Source: Strix aluco
Taxonomy: Eukaryota > Chordata > Aves > Strigiformes > Strigidae
Direction: 5' to 3'
Length of the DNA stretch: 64,000 nt
NCBI RefSeq assembly: GCF_031877795.1
Contig: NC_133935.1
Location: 84,140,748-84,204,747 of the forward strand
Each line of letters starts with the position of its first letter. The first letter of the stretch is position 1. Both the position numbers and the translations under genes were made by a program. The notes below the pieces were generated by a model. The model worked only from the letters and a program-made list of their open reading frames with translations, was not told where the DNA came from and did not search any database. Positions 43,481 to 57,800 of the stretch are shown piece by piece.

Positions 43481-44949
43481 ATCTAATACATCACAATGAA
43501 TCTGATGGCGGAAAGCGATGGGCAACGTTGGGGAAAAAAAAAAAAAACCGGGGTCCTTATTTTAGTTTAGTTTTATCCTGGGGGCAGAGAGACTGATTTT
43601 TTTTTTTTTTTAGTCTTTTTTTTTTTTTTTAAATGGTGAAAATATAAGGTAAATCTGATAATAATAATAAAAAGAATTTGGGGGGTGTGTGCGAAGCGCT
43701 TTAATTACTGTGTCACTTTCAGACTGAAATTAAGAAAATCGACCGGAGCTTCTCCTCTCGGTGACTGCGAGATCCTAATTTTACATGATTTATTTTTTAT
43801 TTAAGGGGGAGATAATGCATCATAAACATTGAACAAAGCACGGAGCCGGGTTAAGACAAAAGACAATTTGCATATCTCTCTTTTTTTTTCCTTTTTTTTT
43901 TTTTTTTTAAAGGGAGGGCTGCCAATAATGTTCAATTTTTCTCCCCGCCCCGTTGCCAAATAAATACATGCATAGCAAAAAATCGATAAGATTTCTGCTA
44001 GGAGTCTCTCCCCTCTCTCCCTGTGTCTCTGCCTCTTTTTTTTTTTTTTCTTTTTTTTTTTTTTTAAGGCATTTCTCATAAACTGGAGAAACTCCGCGGG
44101 TTGCTTTGTATGCAAATGAACGTTGCTCTGTGTTTCTGGCTGCAGAAATGAAAGGGGGGGGGCATTCACCTGAAATTATTGATATTCCTGTGCCTGAGGA
44201 GGGGAAGATCTGCTGATATTTTGCTGGGTTTGAATGTATTCGTTTGAATCCTTGAAGGAAAGCAGCAGCCGCTGTCTGCCTCCTCACCTGCGCAGGGAAA
44301 AGATGCATTTCAAACATTTTCTGTGGCGAATAAACCCCCTTTGCTCCCTTCTAAGGGATGGGGTGGGTGGGGTGGGGGGGATTCCCACAACAATAACAAC
44401 TCAGCCCAAAAGTTCGTCTCGACTGAACCACCGCGTGGGTCAAATCCCATAACGGCTCAACCCACCCCCCCAAAAACCCTGCCGAGGGGCTGGGGGATGC
44501 TCCTGACCCGCGTTAGATCATCCTCGCTTCTTAATTTCTTGGACATCACAGGAGAGAAAATGGTGCCTGAAATCCTCTTCGTGGTCAATTTGCTGCACCT
44601 CGGTTTTCATTGGGGTTTTTTTCCCCTCCCCCCCATTTTTTTTTTCTTTTTTTCTTTGTATACAGGTACTCCTGATGCTAAAATTTCTGGGGACAGGTGC
44701 TGGCAGCCCTATTCTGCCTTGGTTTAAGTTTCCTTGGCTCCCTCTCATCCCTTCTTGGCTCTCACGGCACAGGGACGGTGTTTAATCATTAACCAGGTCT
44801 AGCACGGTCCTTTTTTCCAGGAAGCGGGAGACGCTTCTGAAATGAGGTTGAAAAATAACTTGTTTTTCCCCTTTGCCTAAAGCGAAAGGCTCCCATCTGG
44901 GGTCTTGAGTGGGGGGGGACGACTTTCCCTCTCCCCCCCCCCCCCCCCT

Positions 44950-45450
44950 CCCGTGTGCGTATTGCAAATGCACGTCTCCCTGCTATAGGTGCATCATTTT
45001 ATATGCGGTGCTTCACAAATCCCATCCAAGCGGTAATCTCTGCTGCCCTGCTCTTCCTCCACCGTATATTCTGTGCAATATTTGTCAAGGAATTTCAAGT
45101 ATCAATTATAACCGCAATTTTTGATCCCCCCAATTTGAAGTGTAGATGGTTTGATAGGAATATACATATATATAATACCGGTTCTCCCTCAGATGAATTT
45201 ATTGGACCACGTCCCACCCTCAGCTGAACATTCAATATTCCAGCATTATCTCCGCACTTAAACTCGCTTTCTCCATTTCTGTGCCAAGATAAATTTGCAT
45301 AATATTTGCAGTTGTAATTAGCTGATGAACATCTCCCAGCCTTCCCCTTTGTTTTCCGTGCGTTTGGTCTTCAATTGATGCCACTTTTGATCTTTAATAT
45401 TACAGTATCCCGATAGAGTATTTTATATCTTATCTGCAGCGCATGAAAGT
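44950..45450. promoter_or_regulatory. Candidate conserved upstream regulatory block
   Basis: Unique AT-rich sequence with SOX-like (CTTTGTTTTC), octamer-like (ATTTGCATAA at 45293), TCF-like (CTTTTGATCTTT) and GATA (CTTATCTGC at 45430) sites. No open frame of note. Predicted from motif content only. Confidence 0.28.
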
Positions 45451-45599
45451 CGCGCAGAAAGGGAGCGAAGGGGAAAAAAAAAAAAAAAGAAAACAAAAAA
45501 AACCAAACAAAAAAAACCCACCAACAAAACTGGGGAGAAAGGAGAGCGAGGAAAAGGCACCGAACGAAGCTGAACTAATCAGAGTTTCGAAAGGTTGCT

Positions 45600-48500
45600 T
45601 CAGATGCCTGAATCCGCAGTTACGGGGTAAATGCGATAAATGTTGAAATTAGAGCCATTTAAAAGAATATAGGGCTTGATCAGGTGAGGTACCGCCAGCA
45701 TCTCTGCATCAGCCGAGCAGGGCGCCGGGGGCTCCGGCGGCGGAGCCGGGGCTGGGGATACCGGGCGCCGGGAGGGGCCGCGGGGGGGTGGGCAGCGGCT
45801 GTGTGTCCCCCCCCCTCCGGGCTTGGGGACCTCGGGGGGAGGCGCCCCGTGGACTTTTAGGGACTCGAGCACCAAAGTTGGTTTGGATTTTTGGTGGTTT
45901 TGGGGTTTTTTTTTTGAGGGGGGGGGAAAGATGCTTTTCTTCACCCGGCAATTGCATCAGGAGCAGCCCGTGCTGACTGCCCGGTACCCCCGAGCCCCCC
46001 CTCCACGTCCTGGAGCATCTCGAGTGAGCAGCATACACCACCCCCCCCACCCACCCCCCCTAGGGTCACCTCCGCTCGCAGAGCCGGGAGTAAAGGATGT
46101 TATCACGTCGGGAGGGTTATTAAACCGCTAATGAATGAGTGTCTGTGAGACTCTGGACGGGCTGGAGAGACTGCGGGAGGGGGGCCGGGGGGGAGAGGAG
46201 GCAGAAAGGCTCGATCTTCATGCCAATCTCTGGAACAAATAGCTAACATTTAACGTTTACACCCTGCTTGGCGACGAACTGGCGCTCCACGGACCCCTGA
46301 TCCAGGCTAAAATGTCCAGAAAGCCTTTGGAGAGAACAAGTTCCTAGCTATCAGGTTCTTCTGATCTCTCTCCTCCTTTCATAGGGCTTTGGTTTCAGGC
46401 TGGACTTGTCCAATGTCTGCTTTACCGCTGCGCGCTCCTAAATGAGTGTCAAGGAGGCGAATATCAAATAGCAGAGAGGTCAAGGCGATTTGGTTAACCG
46501 TTGGCTGGGCTGATGGCTTTAAACTTGTGTGGGAGGCTGGGGACGTGGCAGGGGGGGAGGGAAGGAAAGGGGGGAAGGAGTGGGAGCCGAGGGGAAATAA
46601 ACCCGAGAGAAAGGAAAGCAAGGAGGGGGGAAGGAAGAGGACAGGGGTGTGGGGAGAGATGCAGGGCTTGGAGACCCCTAAAAAGCCAGGGCCAAGCGTT
46701 TCATGGTGGTGGAGGGCTATGGAAACCCTTGGTGGAGGGTTTACTGCTGGCCCTGGGTAGGCTGGGGGTGTCCCTGTCCATCGGGGGAGCAGGGAGTGTT
46801 TGGGAGCGATTGGGCGATGCGTGTATTTTGATGGCATCTACGTTTGGGCTTGTGCGTGCTTGATCCCGGGTGTTTCATATGGGAGGCTGCAGGGTGCGGG
46901 TGGGTGCACCCCGGAGGAGTGGGTGCAGCCGTAGGGGTTTGAAGACATGGGGGGGGGATTTTGTGGCGTGTGGGTGGAAGGGCCCCACAGTGTTTGTGTG
47001 CGGGGGAAATCCCAAAGATGCATCTGAGAAGGTGCGTTTGTGCGAAGGGTGCATGAGGGTGGGGCTGGACGGGAGGGCTGGGTGCCCGGGTGGGGGTTTG
47101 TGCTCCTGGGGGTGATGCAGGGCACGAGGGCTATAAGGGCGGCTGGGGAGATGCCACGTGTCTGTGCATCAGGAGGAGAGAGGGATGTATGGAAGCGTTT
47201 GCCTGTGGTGACGGGGGTATGGCAGGATGGGGACAGGTGAAGAGTCTGGGCACGTATGGAACACGTAGGGGTGGTGGTGGCAAAGCAAGCGTGCCTGTAG
47301 CTGAAGTGTGAGGTGTAAATCAGCTGCGGGTGTAGGATGAGCTGCGCAGGGGCCTCATGCAGGGGTGTGGGACCGTGGGTGCGGGGGGCCCGCGTTGTGC
47401 CGGTGAGTGGGTGTGAGTGGGACGTGCTGGGCAGCGAGAACAGGGAGAACCTCGGGCTGGGGAGGGTTGGGTGATCCAGCAGTGCTTTCGAGGGGCAAAT
47501 CCCCTCCCCGAGCTCTTGCATTTCTTGGCATGGAGGCAGGCTGGGCGGCTCAGCAGGCAGCAAAGAAACCAAAGAGAAATTTTACTTTCCCTGTAATAAT
47601 CATCTGCCTTAAAAAAATAAATAAAAAAGAGAGAGAGAATTTCCTGGAAGAGAAAGTTTTCTATTACTGAAGTGGCCAATGAACAGAACAAATACTCGAG
47701 GCCTTTTCCAGCCACACTCCTCAGCTATGAAGCCGCACAAGCCCTCCCTTCCCAGTAATCACATTTTGCTCCCGACATTAGCAGAAAACTCACTCTGGTC
47801 CCAGGTAATGTAAAGCTCGTCAGCTGAATCAAGGCAAACAATCGCCATAGGAAATGTGTGCACAGCTACACACGGCTGAGCAGCGCCAGGGGTTGTAACT
47901 ACCAGAGAGTTTGCAATAGCTAAAACCAAGAGGGAGTTAATCGTGGCTTTAGTTCCCATGCCCTTGACCTACAAGTTGCAGAGCTCAGGAGTGCGACGCT
48001 GATGGAAGATATTCAGGTGAAGCCACCGAGGCCCTCAGTCTAAAGCTATAGTCTCCATATTGCCCTGGCTTTTGCATTCTGAGCATGTTATAGGGGAATC
48101 ATTTCCCTCTGCTCTTCCTTTTGGAGGTGCACGAAGGACTTCAGCGGGTTCAGCCCCTGGGCTGTCCTGCAGGAACGAGGGATGCCATCGGGGACATTTT
48201 AATGAAGCCTGGTGAGGACGGGAGAGAGGATGAGCAAATTTCAGGATCAACTATGTATTTTGGATTATTTTTAAATGTTGTGTATTCTAAGGGTTTTCGT
48301 TTGCTTGGCTGCTCAGGGCAGCATGGAGCCCTGCGAGCAGGGGGCCGCGCATCGTGTGGGCATCACAAAGGGGTGTCCCTGTGGAGAGGTGCCTCGTGCA
48401 GGGGCTTGGACACAAATGTGTAGGTAGTGTGTGTGCAGGGGGTGCTGTGCATGCGCTCACCAGCGCTCGCAGATATCTTGCACTATATATATATACACAA

Positions 48501-48600
48501 AAATATATATATACCATACTCTCTCTCTCTCCCTAAAAAAATATATTCCATACGAGGCTCAGAGCTATCCATCTCTCCATCATGCCTGCATACATCCACA
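45600..48600. other. GC-rich to G-rich intergenic stretch
   Basis: A CpG-rich patch lies at 45690-46130 (possible small CpG island). After it, G-rich plus-strand sequence (46530-47500) with GGGTG repeats produces a 244-codon Pro/His/Thr-rich minus frame that resembles no protein. A TA/AC repeat is at 48483-48515. Confidence 0.7.
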
Positions 48601-48766
48601 TACATACACCCACTAAGGTTGCGTTTCCGGAGACATTCTCAAATAGAGCAGTGTAATTTCTCCGCTGATTTTGATTGACATGCTGTCCCTGGGATCATGT
48701 GTTAATCCCTTCTTCACTCAAGCCTTTTCATAACTCATTTCTCTCTGCTAGATGGAGACTCTGATG

Positions 48767-48780
48767 GTTACCGAGGCAAC
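48767..48780 (+). promoter_or_regulatory. RFX X-box motif
   Basis: GTTACCGAGGCAAC matches the full X-box consensus GTNRCC-N2-RGYAAC on both half-sites. It lies in a low-repeat stretch (48640-48840) that looks like conserved non-coding DNA, 18 kb upstream of the GATA3 start. Confidence 0.4.
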
Positions 48781-48839
48781 GATGATAGCACTAAGCCATT
48801 TCCCTCTCTGCACGGAGACCATTATTCCGCATGCATAGG

Positions 48840-51800
48840 CCATTTGCAACAAAGGTCGCCACAAAGTCATCCACAACACAGCACACGTTTATTAAACTTT
48901 TATTCTTTTTTTTTTTCCCTCCCCCTAACAGAGAAACTAGCCAGCACGTGTGCAATCTCTCTTTTTTTTTTTTTTCCTGGAGATCTTTGTAATATAGGTA
49001 ATAATAACTGTAGCAGATATTATTGTACCCAAACTATATATCAGACAGATCAGGGGCTTAGAGTTCCTGGTCCAGAAAGATCATGCTTAGATGGCGAGGT
49101 TTTGCACCAATGATTCGTATTTGTCTTTTGTTCTCCTATCAAATAGTAACTTTAATAGCAGTTGGAGGAAAAAACAGCCAACAGCGACGGTATGAGTGTC
49201 GTGTGAGGGGAATATCTGAATGTAAAACCCACATGGAGATTCGCCCTGCAAAACCAAGCACCTCCCAAAACCGAATAACTAAATAACCATCGGCAATGAC
49301 CACCCCCTCGCCGGGGTGATTTTCTTTTTAAGTCCAATTTCTGCCTGGCCCCTTACCTGTGCTTCCTGGCTCTGGGTATAAGTTGTAGGAGGTCCTTCTT
49401 GCGGTGTTAGGAGCTGGTTTAAGGGTGTTAAAAGCCAGCTCTGGCTGTAAGAGGACAACGGGTTAATGTGCTGCTGGAAAGGGCCCCTGCTAACCTGAGG
49501 TGCTCCCTCCTCACCAGCGAGGCTTTGCCCATATGGGGCCACATTGCTGGATTTGATTTCAGCCCCATCCTTTGCCTCTGGAGACCGAACGCGACGCGTC
49601 GCTTTAGGCTGGCTTTTAGCGAGCGGCCCTTTCCCACCGGGAACAGTGCAGATAAAGGCACAAATGCCTTTTCGCGGATTTGTGAATGTAACAGTGAAGC
49701 TAACCTCAACAAATGTCCACATTCAGTATCTGCTGGCCGCCAGCCCCACCACCTCCCAGTGCCTGGGATCGCGACAAGTCCTTGGCCTGAAGATATTTGT
49801 CACCTCTTTCTGGCTGTTTTAAGGCAGCTAAACACCTCTGGATGTCTACATTTCCAGCTGCGTCAGGACAGAGCCCCCCACCCTGCTGTGATGGGTCTTG
49901 CAGACATGATGCCTGACGGCAGCAGGGCTGGGCGAGGGCTGGGCGGCTGCTTGGACAGTCCTGCGGCTTCAGGTCTGCCGCGGATGTGAAAGAGGAGGAG
50001 AAGATGGCCCACGGTGATAAGATCCCAGGAAATTTCTATGGTGCCTCCTACTCTTCTCTGTCCAGACAGCTCCAGCACTGCTCTGGGATCTTATCTCTCC
50101 ATATTGCTGCACCTCTCTGGCCTCCCTCCTACAGTGTCCTGCTCAGCTTGGTGCAAAACACACTTCTAATTGCACCGGCCTGGCCCAAAGCTCTGATCCC
50201 ATCTGCCCTCTCTGACTCCCATCACTGGCTTCACTGGTTTTATCACCTATTTTATTTAAATATTTGATGTTGCCTCTTCAAAGCCAGGCAGAGGTCAGTC
50301 CAGCCCAAAGCTCTCCACTGTTTCTCCCTTTATTTTTAGCTTGAGAATTTTAAAAAAAAAAATATCAACCTTTAAACATTCAGCTTTTTCTCTTTCTTCA
50401 GCTTTTTTTCTCTTAAACATTCAGCTTCTGAAATGACTGGGAAGTCCGCATGAGTCCAGCCTCTGCAAGTGCATGAAGTATGTCCTGAGCTTGGAGATCC
50501 ACCTAGAAGAAAACATCTCCCAAGAGCAAACCATCACTTGGAGATAGCCACAGTGGTTTCCAAACCAGGCTGTGTACTTGTTTACAAAGTTTCTGTTTTA
50601 CAAGATATTCAAATAATTGGAGTCAAACAGGAGGTGGGGTTAAACCTCCCAATCTGCCATTTATCTGAAGAATCACTTTCCCACTGCGATGCAACCACTG
50701 CAGGGGAGGGTGAAACACCATCGGTCCAGCTGACACACAGGAGAGTGGTTTACGGTGTGAAGTGGCTCCTCTGCTGAGGTGCTGATTTAGCAGAGGTGTT
50801 TGAAGAAAGCAGCTGCCCTGGATCCTCGGTGGTTGGTGTCCAAGACCCGTCACATCCACCTCTTTGAGCTGATGGTGAGCAAGAGCAAGGCTTGCTCTGC
50901 TAGTGTGATGATATGGTGGGGGGATCTGAGAGAGACCGATCCTGCAGACAAGGTCTTGTTGTCAGGAGAATGCACTGTCTCATGGCACTTTTCACTGTAT
51001 TCCCAAACCACGTCCAGCCTTTCTGAATAAAACCTCATTTCCCTTTTCCTCATCCCCTGCACTATCCAGCACCCTCGCTGCTCTTTCACGGCTCCCTTCA
51101 CAGAGAGTCTCCAGCCTGACTGGCTTGATATTAAAAAAAAAGGGTGGAAAACATATCTTTATCATGATTTCTGCTCATAAGGAGCTCTCCCAGCTCATGC
51201 AGGGATGCTCGGGGCCAGGAAACGCACAAGGATATTTATTTGTGATGCAGCCCTGGGATGGTGCTGGGACTTTTGAGTGAAGCGTGGCAGGTATTTCCAA
51301 GCCCCCTGCACTAATTGATGGGCTCTCTATATATCATGCCAGATAAAGGGCTCTTGTGCAGTAAATGCTGATGTTTAGAACATCCTGATAGTGTTTTGTT
51401 AACAAGAAGATAACGGGAGAGCAAGATACGTTTGTTTAGCTGCCTATAGATAAACCCAATAGGGTCTTTGTTAAGTTTTCATGACTGATGGCAGGTACTA
51501 AATGCGATAAATAATACCCCAGGTCCTGATTGGAGCTACTGTAGCACAAATTATAACCCGTGGCACTGACCTGTGAGGGGGGATGGAGGGGTTGAAGGCT
51601 AAAGGAGTGAAGACCTGGGAATTTTTTGGGGCAGTGATCCCTTGTTTCTGAACTGACGGTGGTCTGCTAAGGCTTTTCCAACACTCCTGCAAAGTAGTAC
51701 GCACCAGAAAAGCAAGGGATGAAAGGGATGTTGGCAATAAGGTGTTTGTGGCAGCAGAAAGGCAGAGAGGATGCAAAAATTCACAGGGAGAGGGTGGCAG

Positions 51801-54800
51801 TGGACAGCCCCCAATGTAAAACCAGCAGTGACCTTTACTCCAGGGCTCTTCACCAGCTCATCTAGCATGGGATGCCCCAAGAGTCTTTGGAAATGTAAGG
51901 TGAACAAAGTTGTGTCACAAAATCATGCCCAGCAGATGCCGAGCATCCTTCTCCAACCGCTCCAGGAGGACGCTGAGTCAAGGCAGTGTCCGCCTCCCTC
52001 CCAGATTCACCTTTGTCAGGGTGCTTATTAATATTTCTCCCCAAACAACCTGTTAATTGCAAGGTGGGTCACTGTCAGCTCTCTTACAAAAGACAGAATT
52101 GTTATTGAGAGGCAGTGTGGTGGCCCTGGACATGAGTCATGGGAGGAGAAGAGGGGCCATGGGGTCTGCCCATGATGTTCGCCAGTGATGTCCCAAGGGT
52201 GGCCCCACCGATGCGCCATCCTGCGAGGCCAAGGCTCCTGTTAAACCCATGATGATTTACCAGCAGGGGGAGAGTTGCTCAGCAGAGGCTCTCCAAAGCC
52301 TACAGCTGCAAAACCTGTCAAGGTTTAGAAGTCAGGCCATGAAACAGCCCAGCTCCTTTTAGCTGTTGAAAGGGATTATAATTACACTATCTTCAGCAAC
52401 ATCTTCCCTGAGAAGTCAGTAATTTGCTCCCATTTTTTTGTTGTATTCTTCTCATGTCTTCTAGGAGAGGAGACTGCAAGAGCTGGGCCGGGGTGATGCT
52501 AAAAGCATCCATGACCCTTGGGTCGATGCCTTCCTGGTGCATCCCACCGAGCAGCAGGATGAGAAGGGCTCCAAGCTTGGCTCCCTGGCTGAAAACCTCT
52601 GGGATGATGAGAGTCTCAGCTCCTTTTCTGATGGAGGTGAAATCAGAAAGCAGCTGTGGCACCTCCAAGCTGGTGCTGACTTTGCATGAGAGCCTGATGC
52701 CTGGCTTGATGTCATGTTTTACCTTCCTAGAAACTGGAAACGAGGAGCTCAGAGTCCTGGTTTCCACTTAAGAAAGGTGTCATCGAGAGATTAAATGGTC
52801 CCTGGGGAGGCTGTGCAGTTTGGGTTTTGTTTTTCTATCCCAGCTGCTTACATGTGTATTTGTTTGTTGGGGATTTTTAATACTCTTAAGGAGATGCAAA
52901 AGGCTGGAAAAGAAAGCACTGAACTGGGTTTATGTAGTGTCCCAAATTATTTATGTTAGTACCTGGACTGGCCCCGCTCCTTGACCAGGGAGATACCAGG
53001 AGCTCCTAATTTCTGCTCCCGCTTCACGCACATCTCTCCCATCCAGCACCAGGACCGTGCCAAGCCCTGCAACCTGCTGGGCAGCTCAAATCTGGGAATT
53101 CATACAGCATCTCTCATCCCACTGGGTCCTTGTGAGCACTGTGCACGGGGGGTCCCACTCGAAGGGCAAACAGTGCTGACACGAAGCTCCTCCGGTTCAT
53201 CAACCCAGCTCGCAGGAGATGACCAGGCTGGAAACAATGCAGGGAGAAAGAAATGGGTGATTAAGCAAATTCTGGAGTTTTTTTGCCTTCTTTAGTTTTT
53301 CTGGTCATCAATAGCAATAGCCAGAGCATATCCATTCCCATCCTCTGACCAGCTCCATTTTTGCAAAGGCAGCTGTAGGATTTGGCTGTAGATAAACCTC
53401 CTGGCATGTATGCTCTAAATCCAGATTAATTTCCAGCTATGGTTTCTCCCCAAGCAGAAATATTGGAAGAGGAGGGAGACTTTGTCCCCAAGACTGGACT
53501 ATACACATTTAAATACTCAAGGCTTGAAAATTTGTGCATAACTGGTTGGGAAGATCCTAAATTTCCATTTTGCAATCATCTGCAATGCGGGACTCGCTCT
53601 GTGCTCCTGAGAGAGTGCTCAGCCCCGGCATCAGAGCTGGCCAAGAGTGATGGAGAGATGTAAATGAAAAACTAGTGGGTCTTCCTGAGAAAACTTTGAA
53701 CAGGAATCCAAAAAACGAATGTGTTTTCTTCTAATTAGGAGTGTTCGTTATATCTCATGGCGATCTACAAAACAAGCCACATGCCAGTTATTGTTGGTAC
53801 AAGCACAACAATTCTGACTGTGGGAAAAAAATATTTCCAGGCATGTAGGACACAAAACGTACTAAAGGCATTTTAATGACACTTTAATTAATCTCTAGGC
53901 ATAGGTTAAACAGAGAATATCTAAAAAGGTGTGTATGTGTGTGGGGGGTAATAACAAAAGTTAGGACTCAAATCAAAAGATGCTTTAGTACCTGCAAAAG
54001 CTATTAAATATAATTATATTCATTTAAAATATCCCCACGCACAAAAAATGGTAAACTGGAACGAAGGTTGCAAGCAAATCTCAGTAAATCAAGGCTTAAA
54101 AAAAAAAAAAGTATCAAAAGAATGTTGTGATTATCATATGAACAAAAACAAACCCGAATAAATTTAGAGTTAAGGCGAGACTTAAAAAAAGAAATCCAAA
54201 GAAGTTAGGTGTGGAAAATTACAGTGGAGGCAGCGTCAAACCGCTTCAGCTTGGAGATGCCATGCAATAACCTAAAGAAAAAGCAAGTGTGGATTTAGAA
54301 ACACATTATCCTGACCTGGGACCACAGAAATGGAAATGCCTTTCTCAGATGTCTGTTGGCTTATATAGTTTATCGCAACTAGTTGGGAGACTCTTATTTC
54401 CAGTTTGCTCACCAGCCCACAGTCCTGTCTACGTGTATATCTGTGACAAAACAACTGAGGTCTCTGCAGAGATGCATCTTTTGGTTCAAGGAGAAATGAA
54501 CCTGATTTTATCCCAAATCACCGCTTCCTGCCCAATTCTTGCAAGTGCTTTGCTGAGCTCGCCTTGCATTGCAGCCCGGTTGTGGTTGGGAGGTGTGTCA
54601 AGCAGCCTCGGGGGGAGCTCACATACAGACATCTCCTCATGCCTTTGGTTTGGAAGGACCTTGCAGAGGGATCCACACTTCTGCATGTGTCTTATATAGA
54701 CATCTTGGCAGCTGAGACCCACTTTTGGGATAAAAACTCAACATAAGCAGGTGCCCCCAGTGATAGGTTCATATAAAGGTCCCTGGAAAAGTACCTGGAG

Positions 54801-57800
54801 AGGTACCCAAGGATGAAGGAGGCTCAAAGGTGTATTTTGTAATAGATGTCACTATTAAAGCAGGGTTAGCTGCTAGAGGGGACCTCGCTTAGAAAGCAGA
54901 AGAAAGTTTCCCTTCTTGTATCATCAGGCGACTCTTCTCAGCAGATATTGATCCTCTTGGCCTCAGATGGCTCCGGCACCAGCCTCATCTGCTTGGTGTC
55001 AAGGGGAGCTGGGAGTTCAGAGGTGCCCGTTCCCATCTCAGCTTTGCCCCTGACATGCTCTTTGACCTGGCACAAATCACTTCACCACCCACCCTCCTTC
55101 GGTTTCGGTGTTCGTAATGCCAGCAGAAAACAAATCAGTCCTTGTTCACAGAAAGTGAGTGACGCTAGCTCAGCCCCATGATTTCTCCAAGCACATCTGA
55201 TGGGAACTATCACAGATTTTGAGTCCTTAAGCCAACAAACTAATACCCACACTGAATAGTTATGTTTTTATTACCCTCTCCCAGCAAATGCTGGGGTCAT
55301 CCACCCACCTTGCCCAAACACATGCAAGTGTAGAAATGGCATGGTGGGACGTGTTGTACTGTGATGGCAAAATTTGACTAGATGTCTCAGGAGGTCCCTT
55401 TATGTCTTAAATTCATATAAATAGTGATCAGTTGTGTTCCCTGGCTGTAGAGTGTGTTGCCAGCAGGGAAGGGGCAGGTTGCTCTCTGCTAAGGTCTGAT
55501 CTCCTGCACACCAGAGGTGTAGGAGGTGTATCTCCAGCAGATGACAACAGGCACTTGTCTTGCACAGAGGGGAAATGTGCAGTGTCAGACAAGTAAAAGT
55601 GAGGGACCTATTGCAAGCAGCAGGACACTTCTGACTGAGATAAGGATAACTCAAAATGGAGATAAACAGCTAAATTACTAAGTCGTTTCAGAAAATTGGG
55701 GTCCCTTGGGGGGGGTAATGCCAAGAGCGCACTCAGCTCTGAAGCTATTTTGCAACATGTGCATCCAAGGCTGTATTCATACCAGAATTCCAAGTAATAC
55801 TATTTAGTAAGTGTTAACTCCATGACCAGTGCATGTGATCCAGAAGTGAGCAGAAAAACAAAGACGTGATGCAGCTCTGCAGCCATTTAAGCATGGCTTT
55901 GGTAAACAGAGCTGGTATAATACTCACCGGAGCCTCGGGCACGGGCTAAGGCACTGGCTCCTCCCTCCACCCACCTGCACACTGCATGACTTGTACAAAA
56001 CCTGGCCTAGTGGGAGTCCTGGCAATTAATCTGGTCCCCCCAGTCTCCCCACCACCCTCCTTCCCCGACACCAAACCAGCATGCTTGGTTCTGCCTGTAA
56101 ACACAACCGGACCATCAACCGAGGCCAACTGAAAATGAGGAGTCGGGCGGGCATCCCAAGATCTGTAGCCTGTTAAAAGCCCGGGGAACATTTTCCAGCG
56201 AGCTGGTGGAGCGCAGCTTTGCCAACGTGGGCACCTGGGTGTGGGAAGAATGCTGGCAGGGCAATGAACTCATTAAGGTGGAGCTCTGTCACCACCTCCC
56301 GAAGGAATCTGAGATGAGTCCATCGTGCTGCCGTACCCTTGTGCAAGCGAGTGTAGGAAGGATCAGTCACTGGAGCTCTGTGCTCCCCTGCTCTACACGC
56401 CAAAGTCAATGCCACCAGGAGAAATAAGAGCCCTTTCCATGTAAGCGAACTGATCTGGCTGATATCAAGTGACTCATTAACGGCTTACAAAACTTAAGTA
56501 GACCATAGTGTTGCTCTCTAGTAGTGGGAACTTCTTGGCTTGAAAGGAGGATTTGATACCTGCCAAAAGCTCACCTTGGGCCTAACTATCGTTAGTAATA
56601 GCAGATCTGCCCTTGAATGTGCTTGCAAGAAGTTGCAAACTGCGCCTGTTTTAACTCTGAAGAATTAAGTTTTCCAAAGATTCTGAGTGCAGAGATGAGC
56701 TGGACCTGCACTGGGCAAATGATGAACTCCGAAGCCTGCAATGCAGGTGATTAAGAGTGAAGGTGGAATTGAGCCGTTCTTACGCTGGACAGATCTACTC
56801 AAACTGTGTGCTTTCTCAGTAGTTTCTAGCATTTCAACCTCTGCTTGCCCCTTCATCCTTCTCCCATCCAAGACTCTCAAAAGAGTGAAAATATCACATA
56901 ATTATTAGACTATTTAAGGACAAATGAATCTAATTTTCCATATTCATAGGAGCTACGCTAAGAAAAATAAGTCAATTCTCTCAGTGGTACAGAAGAATCA
57001 GTGTTTGGCCAGATGTGGAGAAAAGACTCAAACTGCTGGAAAGGTCACTGCCATGTATATAGAGGACAGCTGAAACTTTGGCACCAGCAGTATGGATCAT
57101 GTAAGAACTACCTGTTTCTCCTGCACTTTTGTTACCACAGTAATAGAAGAAAAAGGCTCCACAAGGTCCTGAACATTGGTTTCATCATGTAGCCACGATA
57201 CCTTGTGTGCTACGGCTGAAAGAATGAATGCACTTCAGATTTACTCCTTTCAAAGCATATTTGCTTTAGCAGATGCTGAACTAGAGGCTACCCAGAAAGG
57301 ACAAGCTTGTCATGTTCCTGAGCACATTTCTGTCGTCCATGGCCCAGGTGCATCCTTGCTTGAAAGGGGAGGCACATACATTGTCTTCAAAACACCCGAA
57401 TAGTCATCTTAACCACATTTGAATTGGAATCACTGTGACTTGGAAGCACAGAGCAGAAACAGTCCATCCTTCTGGTCCCCACAGGTCATGTATACAAATC
57501 TTGCAGAGCACAGAAACAACAGACATAGAGAATCAAATCGAGCAGGATCAGCTTCCAAAGGGGTTGGTTGGCAGGAGATTTTTTCCCAATTCTAAGGGAC
57601 CCAAGGGTTTTGCAAAATAGATCCCTTGTGATCTGATTAAAATGAGTAAATAGAGTCTGAATAAAGGTTAAGTGGATGCACTGCAATGGTTACTTGAGCT
57701 TATGGCTTTGCCATGTTTGTTATGAACCCTCCAGGTAGACTTAAAAAATGTCCCAGACAGGACATACATATGACATCTGAAGTTTAACTTCAGTAAATTT

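Noticed and set aside
46838-47572. Minus-strand frame of 244 codons, Pro/His/Thr-rich
   Set aside because: It comes from a G-rich plus strand with GGGTG repeats that lacks stop codons in this frame. No protein family resembles it.
49468-49989. Plus-strand frame of 173 codons, with a 147-codon frame on the opposite strand
   Set aside because: Composition looks random, no domain is seen, and long frames on both strands in moderate-GC DNA are expected by chance.
52393-52767. Minus-strand frame of 124 codons with a plausible amino-acid mix
   Set aside because: No domain recognised, an equally long frame overlaps on the plus strand, and no promoter or splice sites frame it. It is worth a protein search, but I cannot support a gene.
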